Shown in pieces: positions 17,241-25,564 of a stretch of 39,014 nucleotides of DNA; position 1 is the stretch's first letter, and every line of letters starts with the position of its first letter. The stretch lies in assembly GCA_937867335.1 (NCBI GenBank), contig CALMKX010000390.1, forward strand, positions 1 through 39,014, read 5' to 3'. Source of the stretch: an uncultured Acidobacteriota bacterium. Its GTDB lineage: Bacteria; Acidobacteriota; Thermoanaerobaculia; Multivoradales; SZUA-115. A program made the translations under genes and the position numbers. Below the pieces are notes generated by a model. The model was not told the origin of the DNA. It saw only the letters and a list, made by a program, of their open reading frames with translations, and did not search any database.

Positions 17241-18325
17241 GCCCGCGGCCGGACTACCTGATTCTCGAAGCGCTGGGCAAGAACTTCGGCTCCGTGCCGG
17301 TGCTCGAGGAGCTTTCCCTCGCGGTGGCCGAGGGGGAGATCTTCGCCTTGTTGGGGCCCTCCGGCAGCGGCAAGACCACCGCTCTGCGCCTGCTGGCCGG
17401 CTTCGAGAAGCCGGATCGAGGGCGGATCCGGGTGGCCGGCGAGGACGTGACGGCCCAGCGGCCGGACCAGCGTCGCTTCGGCATGGTGTTCCAGCACTAC
17501 GCCCTCTTCCCCCATCTCTCCGTGGGCGAGAACGTGGCCTTCGGCCTGCCCCGCGGACCCGAGCAAGCCGAGCGGGTGGCGAAGGCTCTCGCCCAGGTCC
17601 AGCTGCCCGGCTTCGAAAGCCGGCCGGCGACCGCCCTTTCCGGCGGGCAGCAGCAGCGAGTGGCGCTCGCCCGGGCTCTGGCGCCGAGGCCGCGCATCCT
17701 GCTGCTCGACGAGCCGCTGTCGAACCTCGACCCGGCGCTGCGCGACCTCACCCGCCGAGCTCTGGCGGACACCGTGCGGGAGGTCGGGATTACCACGGTG
17801 ATCGTCACCCACGAGCAAGAAGAGGCCTTCGAGCTGGCGGATCGAGTGGGGGTGCTCTACCGGGGCCGCCTGGCGCAGGTGGGCACGCCGGAGGAGCTCT
17901 ACGCCCGCCCGGCGGACCGTTTCGTGGCCACGTTCGTGGGTCGGGCGTCGGTGATTCCCGCCCGGCCCGTCTCGGCCGGGGAAGGGGGCCGGGCGACGGT
18001 GGAGCTGGCCCTGCCGGGGAAGCCCGTCTGGCAGGCCGAGCTCGCCCCCGGGGCCGAGAAAGCGGCGGCTGGAGGGGGTGAGCTGGTGGTGCGCCCCGAG
18101 GCCCTCGAGCTCGCGGGGCCCGAGGCCGCGGGGGCCTTGGCAGGGGAGGTGGTTTCGCGCCGCTTCGCCGGGGCGAGCACCTTCTACCGCGTGGACCTAG
18201 GGGGCGAGCTCGAGCTCGAGGTGGCCGCCGAGGCAGGAGCCTGCCGCCTGGGCGACCGCGTGGCGGTGCGGCCCTCCGGGAGCGGCCCGGCGCCCCGCTT
18301 CTTCGCCTCGGAGCCGGCGGCATGA
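17237..18325 (+). CDS. ABC importer ATPase, FbpC/PotA type
   Basis: A 362-residue ATPase with Walker A GPSGSGKTTA, Q-loop FQHYALFPH, signature LSGGQQQRVALARAL, Walker B ILLLDEPLSNLDP and H-loop VTHEQEEA. After residue about 240 there is a TOBE-like C-terminal regulatory domain. The DQRRFGMVFQHYALFPHLSV block is typical of the iron/spermidine/thiamine importers. It is coupled by ATGA to the binding protein upstream and to the permease downstream. Confidence 0.92.
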   Translation: MSPRPDYLILEALGKNFGSVPVLEELSLAVAEGEIFALLGPSGSGKTTALRLLAGFEKPDRGRIRVAGEDVTAQRPDQRRFGMVFQHYALFPHLSVGENVAFGLPRGPEQAERVAKALAQVQLPGFESRPATALSGGQQQRVALARALAPRPRILLLDEPLSNLDPALRDLTRRALADTVREVGITTVIVTHEQEEAFELADRVGVLYRGRLAQVGTPEELYARPADRFVATFVGRASVIPARPVSAGEGGRATVELALPGKPVWQAELAPGAEKAAAGGGELVVRPEALELAGPEAAGALAGEVVSRRFAGASTFYRVDLGGELELEVAAEAGACRLGDRVAVRPSGSGPAPRFFASEPAA

Positions 18326-19959
18326 GGCGGCTGGCGCCGATCGCCCTCGGCCTGGTGCTGCTCTGGTTGGTGGGCTACCCCCTGCTGGTCACCTTCGGCG
18401 CTGCGCTCGCGGGGGGCGGCGGGCCGGACGCGCCTCTCGGCCGCTTCGCGCGGGCTCCGGCGGAGTGGCTGGCGCTGTGGCGCAGCTTCTGGATCTCGGT
18501 CGCCTCGGTGGCCGGCGCGGCCCTGCTGGGTATTCCGCTCGGCTTCCTGTTCGAGCGTCGGGACTTTCCCGGCAAGGCCCTGCTCGGGGCCCTGGTGGCC
18601 CTGCCGGTGGCCCTGCCGCCGCTGGTGGGCGTGATCGCCTTTCTGTTTCTCTTCGGCGAGAGCGGTTTTTTGTCGCGGGCGGTGATGGCGCTCCTCGGGC
18701 GCAGCGAGCCTCCCTGGCGGCTGGCGGGGCCCGGCGCCATCCTCCTGGTGCATGCCTACTCGATGTACGTCTACTTCTACCTGTTCACCCGAGCCGGTCT
18801 TGCCCGGCGGGACGGCGCCCTCGAGGAGGCGGCTGCAACCCTCGGGGCGAGCCCGCGTAAGGTGCTGTGGCGAATTACGCTGCCGATGCTCTCGCCGGCG
18901 TTCGCCGGAGCCGCCCTGCTGTGTTTCATGACCTCCCTGGGTTCGTTCTCCGCCCCCTACCTCTTCGGTGGCAGCTGGCGGGTGATGACCACGCAGATCG
19001 TGGCCTCGAAGCTGAACGGCGATCTCGGCCTCGCTCAGGTGGAGACGGTGGCCCTGGCGGCGGTGGCGGTGGTCTCGCTCCTGGGCTTGCGCCGCCTCGA
19101 GCCGCGCCGCAGGCTGACCGGCACGGTACGCGGCCTGGCGCCCCGGCCGCGGCCGCTGGCTTCTTCCTGGGCCCGCTGGGGAGCTTGTGCAGCGGCGACC
19201 GTGCTGACTTTGATTCTCCTTTCGCCCCATCTCACGCTGGTCCTGATCTCGCTGGTGCCGTTCGGCACCTGGACCCTCGAGCCGTTCCCGCCCGTGCTGG
19301 CCACCAGCAACTACACCGGCCTGCTCTCGAGCGCCGAGAGCTGGAGGCCGATTGCGAGCTCGCTGTGGATGGCGGCGGCGGCCACCTTGGTGGCCCTGGT
19401 CCTGGGCTTCCTGGCCGCCCGCCGGGCGGCGCGAGGTGGGGCGGGAGGGCGGTTCTTCGAGGGCCTCTTGGCCTTGCCCTGGGCGCTGCCCGGCACGGTC
19501 TTCGCCCTGGCTCTCGCCTCCACGTTCAGCGTCCACGCCCCCTGGCTGGGTCGTATCGTCTTGGTGGGCACGCCGTGGATCCTGCCGCTCGCTTATGTGG
19601 TCCGCGCCCTGCCGCTGACCGGTCGCTCCGCCCTGGCCGGCCTCGCCCAGCTCGACTCCAGCCTGGACGAAGCCGCCTCCACCCTGGGGGCCGGGCCCTG
19701 GCGGCGTTTCGCTCGCATCACCTTGCCTCTGCTCCGGCCGTCGCTGGTAGCCGGCGCCGGACTCGCCTTCATGACCGCCCTGGGAGACTACGTGACCTCG
19801 ATCGTGCTCTACACCTTTGACAACCGGCCGATCTCGATGGCGATCGACGGCATCCTGCGGCGCAACGACCTGGGCCTCGCCGCGGTCTACGGCGTGTTCC
19901 TGATGCTCGCCTCGAGCGCCGCTTTCCTCGCCTGGGGTCGCGAAAGGCAGGCCGGCTGA
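18322..19959 (+). CDS. ABC importer permease, fused two-domain FbpB type
   Basis: A 545-residue membrane protein built of two permease halves, each with about six membrane segments and one EAA loop: 'EEAAATLGASPRKVLWRITL' near residues 167-186 and 'DEAASTLGAGPWRRFARITL' near 450-469. The duplication in one chain is characteristic of FbpB-type ferric iron permeases and some thiamine systems (ThiP). It completes the importer with the two preceding genes. Its stop overlaps the following MFS gene by one base (TGATG). Confidence 0.92.
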   Translation: MRRLAPIALGLVLLWLVGYPLLVTFGAALAGGGGPDAPLGRFARAPAEWLALWRSFWISVASVAGAALLGIPLGFLFERRDFPGKALLGALVALPVALPPLVGVIAFLFLFGESGFLSRAVMALLGRSEPPWRLAGPGAILLVHAYSMYVYFYLFTRAGLARRDGALEEAAATLGASPRKVLWRITLPMLSPAFAGAALLCFMTSLGSFSAPYLFGGSWRVMTTQIVASKLNGDLGLAQVETVALAAVAVVSLLGLRRLEPRRRLTGTVRGLAPRPRPLASSWARWGACAAATVLTLILLSPHLTLVLISLVPFGTWTLEPFPPVLATSNYTGLLSSAESWRPIASSLWMAAAATLVALVLGFLAARRAARGGAGGRFFEGLLALPWALPGTVFALALASTFSVHAPWLGRIVLVGTPWILPLAYVVRALPLTGRSALAGLAQLDSSLDEAASTLGAGPWRRFARITLPLLRPSLVAGAGLAFMTALGDYVTSIVLYTFDNRPISMAIDGILRRNDLGLAAVYGVFLMLASSAAFLAWGRERQAG

Positions 19960-21257
19960 TGCTCTCGGGCGACGCTCTGCGGCGGCTGATCGTTCTGATG
20001 TTCACGGCCTTCGTGGACATGCTCGGCTCGTCGATCATCTTCAGCCAGCTACCGTTCTACGCCCAGCGCTACGGAGCCGCGGCCTGGCAGGTCGGGATCC
20101 TGATCTCGAGCTTCTTTCTCGCCCAGCTGGTGACCGCTCCGCTCTGGGGCCGCTTCTCGGACACCCGCGGCCGGCGGCCGGCGATCCTCGCCGGGCTCTT
20201 GATGTCCGGCCTGGCTTTCGCCCTTTTCGGTCTGGCCTCCACCGACACCGCTCATGCGCTCCTCGGCGGCTCGGATTGGGCTCGGCGGACGCTCGGCAAC
20301 TCGGACGCCCTGATCCTCGGCCTCCTGATGCTGATGCGTCTCGCTCAGGGTGTGGGGGGCGGCACGGTGAGCGTGGTGCAGGCCTACGTCAGCGACGCGA
20401 GCGCGCCCAAGGACCGGGCGATGGCGCTCGGCTGGGTGACGGCGGCGATCTCCGCCGGAGTGCTGATCGGGCCCCAGCTCGGCTCGCTCTCCTTCCGTTT
20501 CGGCCCGGCCACGCCCGGGCTGGTGGCGGCGAGCCTCTGCGCCTTGAACTTCCTCTCGGCGCTCACCTGGCTGCCGGAGTCCCTCGATCGCTCGGCGCCG
20601 CAGTCCGAGCCGGGGCGGCCACGCTTCTCCCTGCGCCAGGAGAGCCGAGATCTGCTGGCCCGACCCGGCTCGCCCGCGGGCACTCTGATGTGGACCTACA
20701 CCTTCGGCATGCTGGCCTTCTTCTCTCTCAACGGGGTGATCGGCCTCTACTTGAAGGATGTGTTCCACTTCACCGAGGTGACCATCGGCAACTTCTTCAC
20801 CTATGTGGCGGTGATCTCGCTGGTTTCCCGGGCCGCGATCATCGGCCTGGCGGTACGGGCGGTGGGCGAAGTGGCCACCTTGAGGCTGGGGGCCCTGGCG
20901 ATCGCCCTGGGCATGCTGACCATTCCGCTCGCCCACAATCTACCGGCCCTTGCCTTGACGGCGATCTTCATGCCCCTGGGGACGGCGCTTCTCTTCCCGG
21001 CCACGACCTCGCTGATCTCTCAGCAGTACGAGGCCCACGACACCGGCAAGGCGCTGGGTGTGCAGCAGGCCTTCGGCGGGGCGGCGCGGGTGGTGGCGCC
21101 GCTTTGGGCCACCTGGGCCTACCAGTTCGACCGCACGCTGCCGTTCTGGATCACCGGCGGCTTCATGGTGCTGGTGTGCGCCTACACGCTGAGAGTGCGC
21201 CCCGACGAAATGCGCAAGGCCGCCACCCCAGAGGCCGCGGCCGGCGGGGCGGGGTAG
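19959..21257 (+). CDS. MFS transporter, TetA-like
   Basis: A 432-residue major facilitator with about 12 membrane segments. The loop 2-3 signature appears as PLWGRFSDTRGRRPAIL, and motif C-like glycines appear in 'ISAGVLIGPQLGSL', which point to a drug:H+ antiporter of the TetA/DHA1 group. Substrate unknown. The start shares one base with the permease stop, so it belongs to the same transcript as the ABC importer. The association might mean import and efflux of related compounds (for example siderophore or metal chelates), but this is inference. Confidence 0.88.
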   Translation: MLSGDALRRLIVLMFTAFVDMLGSSIIFSQLPFYAQRYGAAAWQVGILISSFFLAQLVTAPLWGRFSDTRGRRPAILAGLLMSGLAFALFGLASTDTAHALLGGSDWARRTLGNSDALILGLLMLMRLAQGVGGGTVSVVQAYVSDASAPKDRAMALGWVTAAISAGVLIGPQLGSLSFRFGPATPGLVAASLCALNFLSALTWLPESLDRSAPQSEPGRPRFSLRQESRDLLARPGSPAGTLMWTYTFGMLAFFSLNGVIGLYLKDVFHFTEVTIGNFFTYVAVISLVSRAAIIGLAVRAVGEVATLRLGALAIALGMLTIPLAHNLPALALTAIFMPLGTALLFPATTSLISQQYEAHDTGKALGVQQAFGGAARVVAPLWATWAYQFDRTLPFWITGGFMVLVCAYTLRVRPDEMRKAATPEAAAGGAG

Positions 21258-21304
21258 GCAGAGGGCGCTGGAAGCTGGCGCCTGAAGAACCCTAGAAATG
21301 AGAA

Positions 21305-21327
21305 AGGCCGCCCGATCTGGGCGGCCT
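21305..21327 (-). terminator. intrinsic terminator of tRNA-fMet
   Basis: On the minus strand AGGCCGCCC-AGATC-GGGCGGCCT forms a perfect 9-bp stem followed by TTCTCATTTCT, starting about 10 bases after the tRNA CCA end. On the plus strand no T-run follows, so it serves the tRNA rather than the MFS gene. Confidence 0.75.
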
Positions 21328-21336
21328 GGAAGAAGC

Positions 21337-21414
<78 letters not shown>

Positions 21415-21757
21415 GCAAGCCGAACGCCCTTGGGCGTCCGGGGAGGGGCATTCTTGCAGAGTCCTGGTCCGGTGTCAAACCAGATTCGCAGCGGCAGTCG
21501 GCAGCACTTCCTCGGCGATGGAGCGCACGTGCATTTCGAGGTGCGCGACGAGCCTCTGTTCCCGTCAAAGCGATAAGACCCAAGAAAAGATAGGAATGAT
21601 TTGCCAGAGAAGGTTCCTCGCACTGGGTGGAGCTGTCACGCTTGATGGGCTTGCAGCTACTATAGAGATTGAACTGAGCGGATGGAGCCCGGGAGCCCGC
21701 CCCCTGCCGGCCAGGCGGTCGTCAAACCTCGGGACCGCGTTGCGAGAGGAGATTCTT
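21415..21757. other. 343-bp region between tRNA-fMet and the small exported gene
   Basis: The left part holds the tRNA leader (including a small hairpin ACGCCC-TT-GGGCGT near 21425-21438) and its promoter. The right part is AT-richer around 21580-21670 with TATAGA at 21661, a weak -10 candidate for the small exported gene; no good -35 is seen. No ORF in this stretch has a convincing start. Confidence 0.5.
21450..21478 (-). promoter_or_regulatory. sigma-70 promoter of tRNA-fMet
   Basis: On the minus strand TTGACA (21478-21473), a 17-base spacer and AAGAAT (21455-21450). The -35 is a perfect consensus and the -10 matches 4 of 6. The start site would be about 30 bases upstream of the mature tRNA. 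Confidence 0.7.
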
Positions 21758-22027
21758 ATGCGTCGAGGCAGCCTTCGCGGAGTGGTGGTATCTGCGTCGT
21801 TGGCGGCAACGCTGATGATGAGCTGGCCGGCTGGAGCCGGAACCGCGGGCGAGCCGGCAGGTGCATCCAGCTGGACAGCGGTGATAGAACAAGCCCGGAC
21901 CGAACTCTGGGGCCAGACGGTGCGGCTCTTGCAGTGGCTGGGCGAGAAGGCGGGCTGGCAGATCGTCGCCGACGGCGAGCCCCTGCAGGATCCGCCGGTT
22001 CCTCCGCCTGCTAACCTGGCGGGTTGA
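21758..22027 (+). CDS. small exported protein of unknown function
   Basis: An 89-residue protein. GAGAGGAG lies 6 bases before the ATG at 21758. The N-terminus (MRRGSLRGVVVSASLAATLM) is a signal peptide, probably cleaved after 'SWPAGAG'. The mature part is about 60 residues, with one amphipathic helix (AVIEQARTELWGQTVRLLQW) and a Pro-rich end (PVPPPANLAG). I know no family. It lies 111 bases upstream of the TPR gene on the same strand. A small exported polypeptide next to a cytoplasmic TPR protein recalls peptide-sensing pairs, but no processing site for a short signal is evident. Confidence 0.7.
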   Translation: MRRGSLRGVVVSASLAATLMMSWPAGAGTAGEPAGASSWTAVIEQARTELWGQTVRLLQWLGEKAGWQIVADGEPLQDPPVPPPANLAG

Positions 22028-22099
22028 GGGCTCCAATTCGGAGGGAGAGGCGTAGCAGGAACAGCAGGGAACGGAACAGGATTCTTCTTCCCCTGCGTA

Positions 22100-22127
22100 T
22101 TGTGGCAGAGGTCTTTTCGTGTACAAT
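22100..22127 (+). promoter_or_regulatory. promoter of the TPR gene
   Basis: TTGTGG (22100-22105), a 16-base spacer and TACAAT (22122-22127, 5 of 6). The -10 ends 11 bases before the TPR ATG, so transcription would start about 5 bases before the start codon. There is no ribosome site between them. Confidence 0.55.
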
Positions 22128-22138
22128 AGCGAGCGCTA

Positions 22139-23308
22139 ATGGCACACCAACGGGGCAGCTACGACGAAGCTTTCCACCGGGCCATCCGGGCGGCCAGTTC
22201 TCTGGCCTTGAACCGCTTGAGCGCCACCGAGTCGAATGAGTTCGCCCGCCTGCTTCTGGCCCAGGAGCCGGCGACTCGGAAGGCGCTGGTCGAGGCCGAA
22301 GCCCGGATGCGGCGGCCCGAGGTATTCGGGCGACTGGTCGCCCTCTCCTTCGCTCAGCGTCATCGGGATCCCCGGCGCATGCTGGAGATCGCCGAGGTGG
22401 CTCTGCTGGTGGCGCAGGCCTTCGATCGCGACCAGGCTGCCCTGGCGGGCCCCACTTCCCTGCTGGCTTCCGACCTCCAGGCCGAGGCCTGGGCCTATCT
22501 CGCCAACGCTCGCCGCATCTCCGGTGAGCACGGCGAGGCAGAGGCGTGCTGGCGGGAGGCCCGGAAGTACCTCGCGGCCGGCTCGGGAGACCCTCTGCTG
22601 GCGGCTCGACTCTCAGCCCTGGAAGCCAACCTCCGTGCCGATTTACGGCAGTTCGCTGACGCAGAGCGGCAGTTCCACCGCGCGGCGTCGCTCTACGAGG
22701 CGGCGGGAGATCGCCACCTCGCCGGCCGTACCCTGCTCGACCTCGCGCGGACCTTCCAGGAAGCCGGGGAGACCGCCAAGGCCATCGCAACTCTCTACGG
22801 CGGTGCCTCGCGACTGGACCTCGCGCGCGAGCCCAGCCTGTTCGTCATGGTGGTGCACAACCTCGCCGGCTATCTCGATGTGGCGGGCTTCCCGGCTCAC
22901 GCCTTGCGCCTGCTGCAGAGCCTGCGCGACCGTCGCACCTCGCGGCGCTCGAGGCTGCTCCTGCTGCGGGCCCGCTGGCTGGAGGCCCGCATCGCCGCTA
23001 CCCTGGGCCTCTCGGCTCTGGCCTCGGAAACCCTGCAGCGGGTATGCGCCGGCCTGCTGGACATGAAGCTGCCCTACGACGCCGCACTCGCGGCCCTAGA
23101 GATGGCCTCGGTGTACGCCGCCGAGAGTCGCCACGAAGAGGTGCAGCGCCTGGCCGAGGAGGTCTACCCGGTGTTCATTGCCCGGGCCATCCCGCGAGAA
23201 GCGAGCCTCGCGCTGCTGCTGTTCTACCGCTCGGCCCTCGCCCGCGAGACCACCCAGGAGCTGCTCTCAGGCCTGGAGTCGATGCTGCGCGAGAACCGCC
23301 GCGTCTAA
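22139..23308 (+). CDS. TPR-repeat protein, possible signal sensor
   Basis: A 389-residue all-helical protein with no signal peptide. From about residue 105 to 370 it consists of TPR-like helix pairs (AEAWAYLANARRISGEHGEA, LYEAAGDRHLAGRTLLDLAR, then 'VVHNLAGYLDVAGFPAHAL'). The first 100 residues are a separate helical domain (RAIRAASSLALNRLSATES onward). The architecture resembles the peptide-binding TPR regulators of the Rap/RRNPP type in outline and large TPR families in Acidobacteriota, but no HTH is fused. The ATG has no ribosome site and lies just after the promoter, suggesting leaderless translation. The gene converges on the double-HTH gene (8-base gap). Its function is unknown; a regulatory role is inference from the neighbourhood. 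Confidence 0.7.
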   Translation: MAHQRGSYDEAFHRAIRAASSLALNRLSATESNEFARLLLAQEPATRKALVEAEARMRRPEVFGRLVALSFAQRHRDPRRMLEIAEVALLVAQAFDRDQAALAGPTSLLASDLQAEAWAYLANARRISGEHGEAEACWREARKYLAAGSGDPLLAARLSALEANLRADLRQFADAERQFHRAASLYEAAGDRHLAGRTLLDLARTFQEAGETAKAIATLYGGASRLDLAREPSLFVMVVHNLAGYLDVAGFPAHALRLLQSLRDRRTSRRSRLLLLRARWLEARIAATLGLSALASETLQRVCAGLLDMKLPYDAALAALEMASVYAAESRHEEVQRLAEEVYPVFIARAIPREASLALLLFYRSALARETTQELLSGLESMLRENRRV

Positions 23309-23316
23309 CAGCCCGT

Positions 23317-24138
23317 TCAGGATTCGTCTTTTTCCGGGGGCCAGTCTTCCGGCTGCAGTGTCTCCGGACCGTCGCTCGAGCCCGCGCCGTCCCAGGCCGT
23401 CCTCGCGGTGGACCCCCAGCCGTCGGCCGGAGCGTCCGGCTCCTCCTGCTCCTCGGGGTCCTGCCAGCCGGAATCGGCGTCCAGCGCCGCAAGCTCCTCC
23501 TCCAACCGCTGAGCCAGGGCCCTGAGCTCGCTCCAGCGCCGGCCGCCCGGGAGCTGCCAATCCGGAAGGCCGTCCACCAGCCCGTAGAGCTCGTCGAAGA
23601 AGGCCGCCGAGCTTTCGCCCAGCAGCTTGAGCACCGCGAACACGTGCCACACCTTGAGCTCCACGCCGCCGCGCAGGATCTGGGCGAAATGGTCCGGGCG
23701 GAAGCCCAGCTCCACGCTGACGGCGCGGAGAGTCTTGCCCGCCCCCAGGATGCGCTGATGAAGCAGCTGGGCGAGCCGGCGCGGCTCTCCGGCGCCTGCC
23801 AGCTCGCCCAAGGGGTCGAAGTTGAGCGGCAGGGAGCGAGCGGCCTCGGCCAGCACTTTCATGTTCGGCAGGTAGCGGCCGGAGCGCTGGGGGCGCAGGC
23901 GCACGAAGAAATCCGCCGGATGGCAGGCAATCAGCTCGAGCAGCCGATAGAGGTGGCGCACCTCCAGGCGGGCCGGATCAGCCAGCAGGCGGGCGAGCGC
24001 CGACTCGCTCACCTCGAGGGCCTCGGCCAACCGCGAGGGCTGGAGGCCGGCGCCCTTGAGCTCCGCCTTGAGTCGCACCAAGAGGCCGCGGGTCGGGGCG
24101 GCGACATCCTCGTAGCGCAGGGGGGTGGGGTTGGTCAT
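23317..24138 (-). CDS. double helix-turn-helix regulator
   Basis: A 273-residue protein with two copies of an XRE-like helical unit: residues about 18-80 (LQPSRLAEALEVSESALARL, then RLLELIACHPADFF) and about 120-185 (KTLRAVSVELGFRPDHFAQI, then VLKLLGESSAAFFDEL). The 'HPADFF'/'SSAAFFDEL' ends are matching elements of the two units, so this is an internal duplication. The last 55 residues are acidic and disordered (DADSGWQDPEEQEEPDAPAD). DNA binding is likely from the fold, while the target is unknown. It is encoded tail-to-tail with the TPR gene. Confidence 0.65.
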   Translation of the reverse strand: MTNPTPLRYEDVAAPTRGLLVRLKAELKGAGLQPSRLAEALEVSESALARLLADPARLEVRHLYRLLELIACHPADFFVRLRPQRSGRYLPNMKVLAEAARSLPLNFDPLGELAGAGEPRRLAQLLHQRILGAGKTLRAVSVELGFRPDHFAQILRGGVELKVWHVFAVLKLLGESSAAFFDELYGLVDGLPDWQLPGGRRWSELRALAQRLEEELAALDADSGWQDPEEQEEPDAPADGWGSTARTAWDGAGSSDGPETLQPEDWPPEKDES

Positions 24139-24231
24139 GCCGGCGGTCGAGGATTCAGGCTTCAGGCCGCGTTCCGGCGGCGTGGGAAAGGGCGCCGGCA
24201 GGACATGGCTCGGTCGAGGTCGGATCGAGAA

Positions 24232-24912
24232 TCACGGCTGGGCTCGGCTGCTGGTTTCTTCCACGAAGATCTTCGAGGCGGCACGAAAACCCAAAGAAAG
24301 GGCCGAGCCGTCGGTGAGCGCTAGCTCTAGAGTGTCCGAAACCTCGTCTCGAGTGACCACCGACAGGGTCTTTCCCAGCGTGAGGCCCCGGCGTTCGAGC
24401 AGGCGGAGGAACTCCGGGCTTTGGTCCACCACCCGGGCCACCCGGACCGGGGTCGAGAGCGGGCAGCTCAGCAGGCTCGGCAACGCCACCATCTCCACGA
24501 AGCCCTCGGCGCTGGGAATCGGGTCGCCGTGCGGGTCGACGGAAGGGTGGCCGAGGATCTCGTCCATGCGCTCGAGCAAGCGGTCCGAGATCGCATGCTC
24601 GAGTCGATCGGCCTCGGAATGCACTTCGCTCCAGTCCATGCCCAGGACCTGGACCAGGAAGAGCTCCACCAGGCGGTGGCGTCGCACCACGTGCAAGGCC
24701 AGCTGGCCACCGGCCGCGGTGAGGTGCACGCCGCTGTAGGGCTCGTACACCACCAGGCCGCTGTCTGACAGGGTCTTGATCATGGCCGTCGCCGTGCCGG
24801 GCGCGACTCCCAAGGCGAGCGCAATCTGGCCGGTCGAGACGCGCTCGCCGGGCGCTCGCTGCTCTTCGAGCAGGATGTGCTTGAGGTAATCCTCGACGGT
24901 GCTGGTCGCCAC
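24232..24912 (-). CDS. DtxR/MntR-family metal-dependent repressor
   Basis: A 226-residue regulator. Residues 1-65 are the winged HTH (VEDYLKHILLEEQ, then VAPGTATAMIKTLSDSGLV). Then comes the dimerisation and metal-binding domain with HRLVELFLVQVLGMDWSEVH and ADRLEHAISDRL, the HPSVDPHGDPIP loop, and a C-terminal FeoA-like SH3 domain (from about 150). The His/Glu ligands of both metal sites of the family appear present. It would repress metal-uptake genes when iron or manganese is sufficient. The FbpABC-type importer 5 kb upstream is an obvious candidate target, though no operator was identified. Confidence 0.92.
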   Translation of the reverse strand: MATSTVEDYLKHILLEEQRAPGERVSTGQIALALGVAPGTATAMIKTLSDSGLVVYEPYSGVHLTAAGGQLALHVVRRHRLVELFLVQVLGMDWSEVHSEADRLEHAISDRLLERMDEILGHPSVDPHGDPIPSAEGFVEMVALPSLLSCPLSTPVRVARVVDQSPEFLRLLERRGLTLGKTLSVVTRDEVSDTLELALTDGSALSLGFRAASKIFVEETSSRAQP

Positions 24913-24970
24913 GGCCCTAGCTTAGCTCGAAGCGCGGCAGGCGCCGCGGTGCGGCGTCGGCTGCCACGGC

Positions 24971-25564
24971 CTAGGGCCTGGCCCCTGGGGGAGGGTGGCT
25001 CTTCAAATCCACCGCCAGCACCTCCTGGAGGGCTCGGCGCAGCTTCTCGAGCTCGTCGCTCTTGGCCTTGAGCTCGGTGACGCAGCTCGTTCGCTCCCGG
25101 GGGCAGGCCTTGGGGCAGGGCTGGGCCTGGGCCGGAGCGGCAGAGGGGCTGAGGTCCGACCCGCTGGGCGGCTCGGTCGCGCCCAGGCGGGCTTCCAGGC
25201 CGGCGGTGGTGGTCTCGAGCTCGGCGATGCGATCGAGCAGGTGGAGCGAGAGCTGGGCGGCCATGGCGTAGTCGCTCGCGGGGGCTCCCCAGATCACCTG
25301 CCGGAAGGCCTCCCGAGCGCGGCTCGCGCTCGCCAGGGGATTGCCCGGTCGCACGTAGCAGAGCCCGAGGCGGAAGTAGACGCGCTCGCTTCTCGAGGTG
25401 GCCGGTCCGTGCCAGAGGGCACGCTCGTAGGCCGGCACCGCGCTCGCGCAGTCTCCGGCGGCGAAGGCGTCGTCCGCCCGCTCGAGCCAGGAGCTCGAAG
25501 CGCAGGCGCCGAGCAGCCCGGCCAGGGCGAAGAGCAGGGCCGCCGCCGAGGCCCGCGAGCTCAC
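24971..25564 (-). CDS. lipoprotein with TPR-like region, QseG-like position
   Basis: A 197-residue lipoprotein: the signal ends in LAGLLGAC, and the next residues (Ala-Ser) allow sorting to the outer membrane. A TPR-like stretch (WLERADDAFAAGDCASAVPA, 'RVYFRLGLCYV') is followed by a helical segment, a Pro/Ser linker and a C-terminal coiled coil ('ELKAKSDELEKLRRALQEVL'). The GTG start overlaps the kinase stop (GTGA), so it is the third gene of the two-component operon. Its place matches QseG/YfhG, the outer-membrane lipoprotein that modulates the QseE(GlrK) kinase in enterobacteria. The sequence itself is not an obvious homologue, so the role is inferred from context. Confidence 0.7.
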   Translation of the reverse strand: MSSRASAAALLFALAGLLGACASSSWLERADDAFAAGDCASAVPAYERALWHGPATSRSERVYFRLGLCYVRPGNPLASASRAREAFRQVIWGAPASDYAMAAQLSLHLLDRIAELETTTAGLEARLGATEPPSGSDLSPSAAPAQAQPCPKACPRERTSCVTELKAKSDELEKLRRALQEVLAVDLKSHPPPGARP

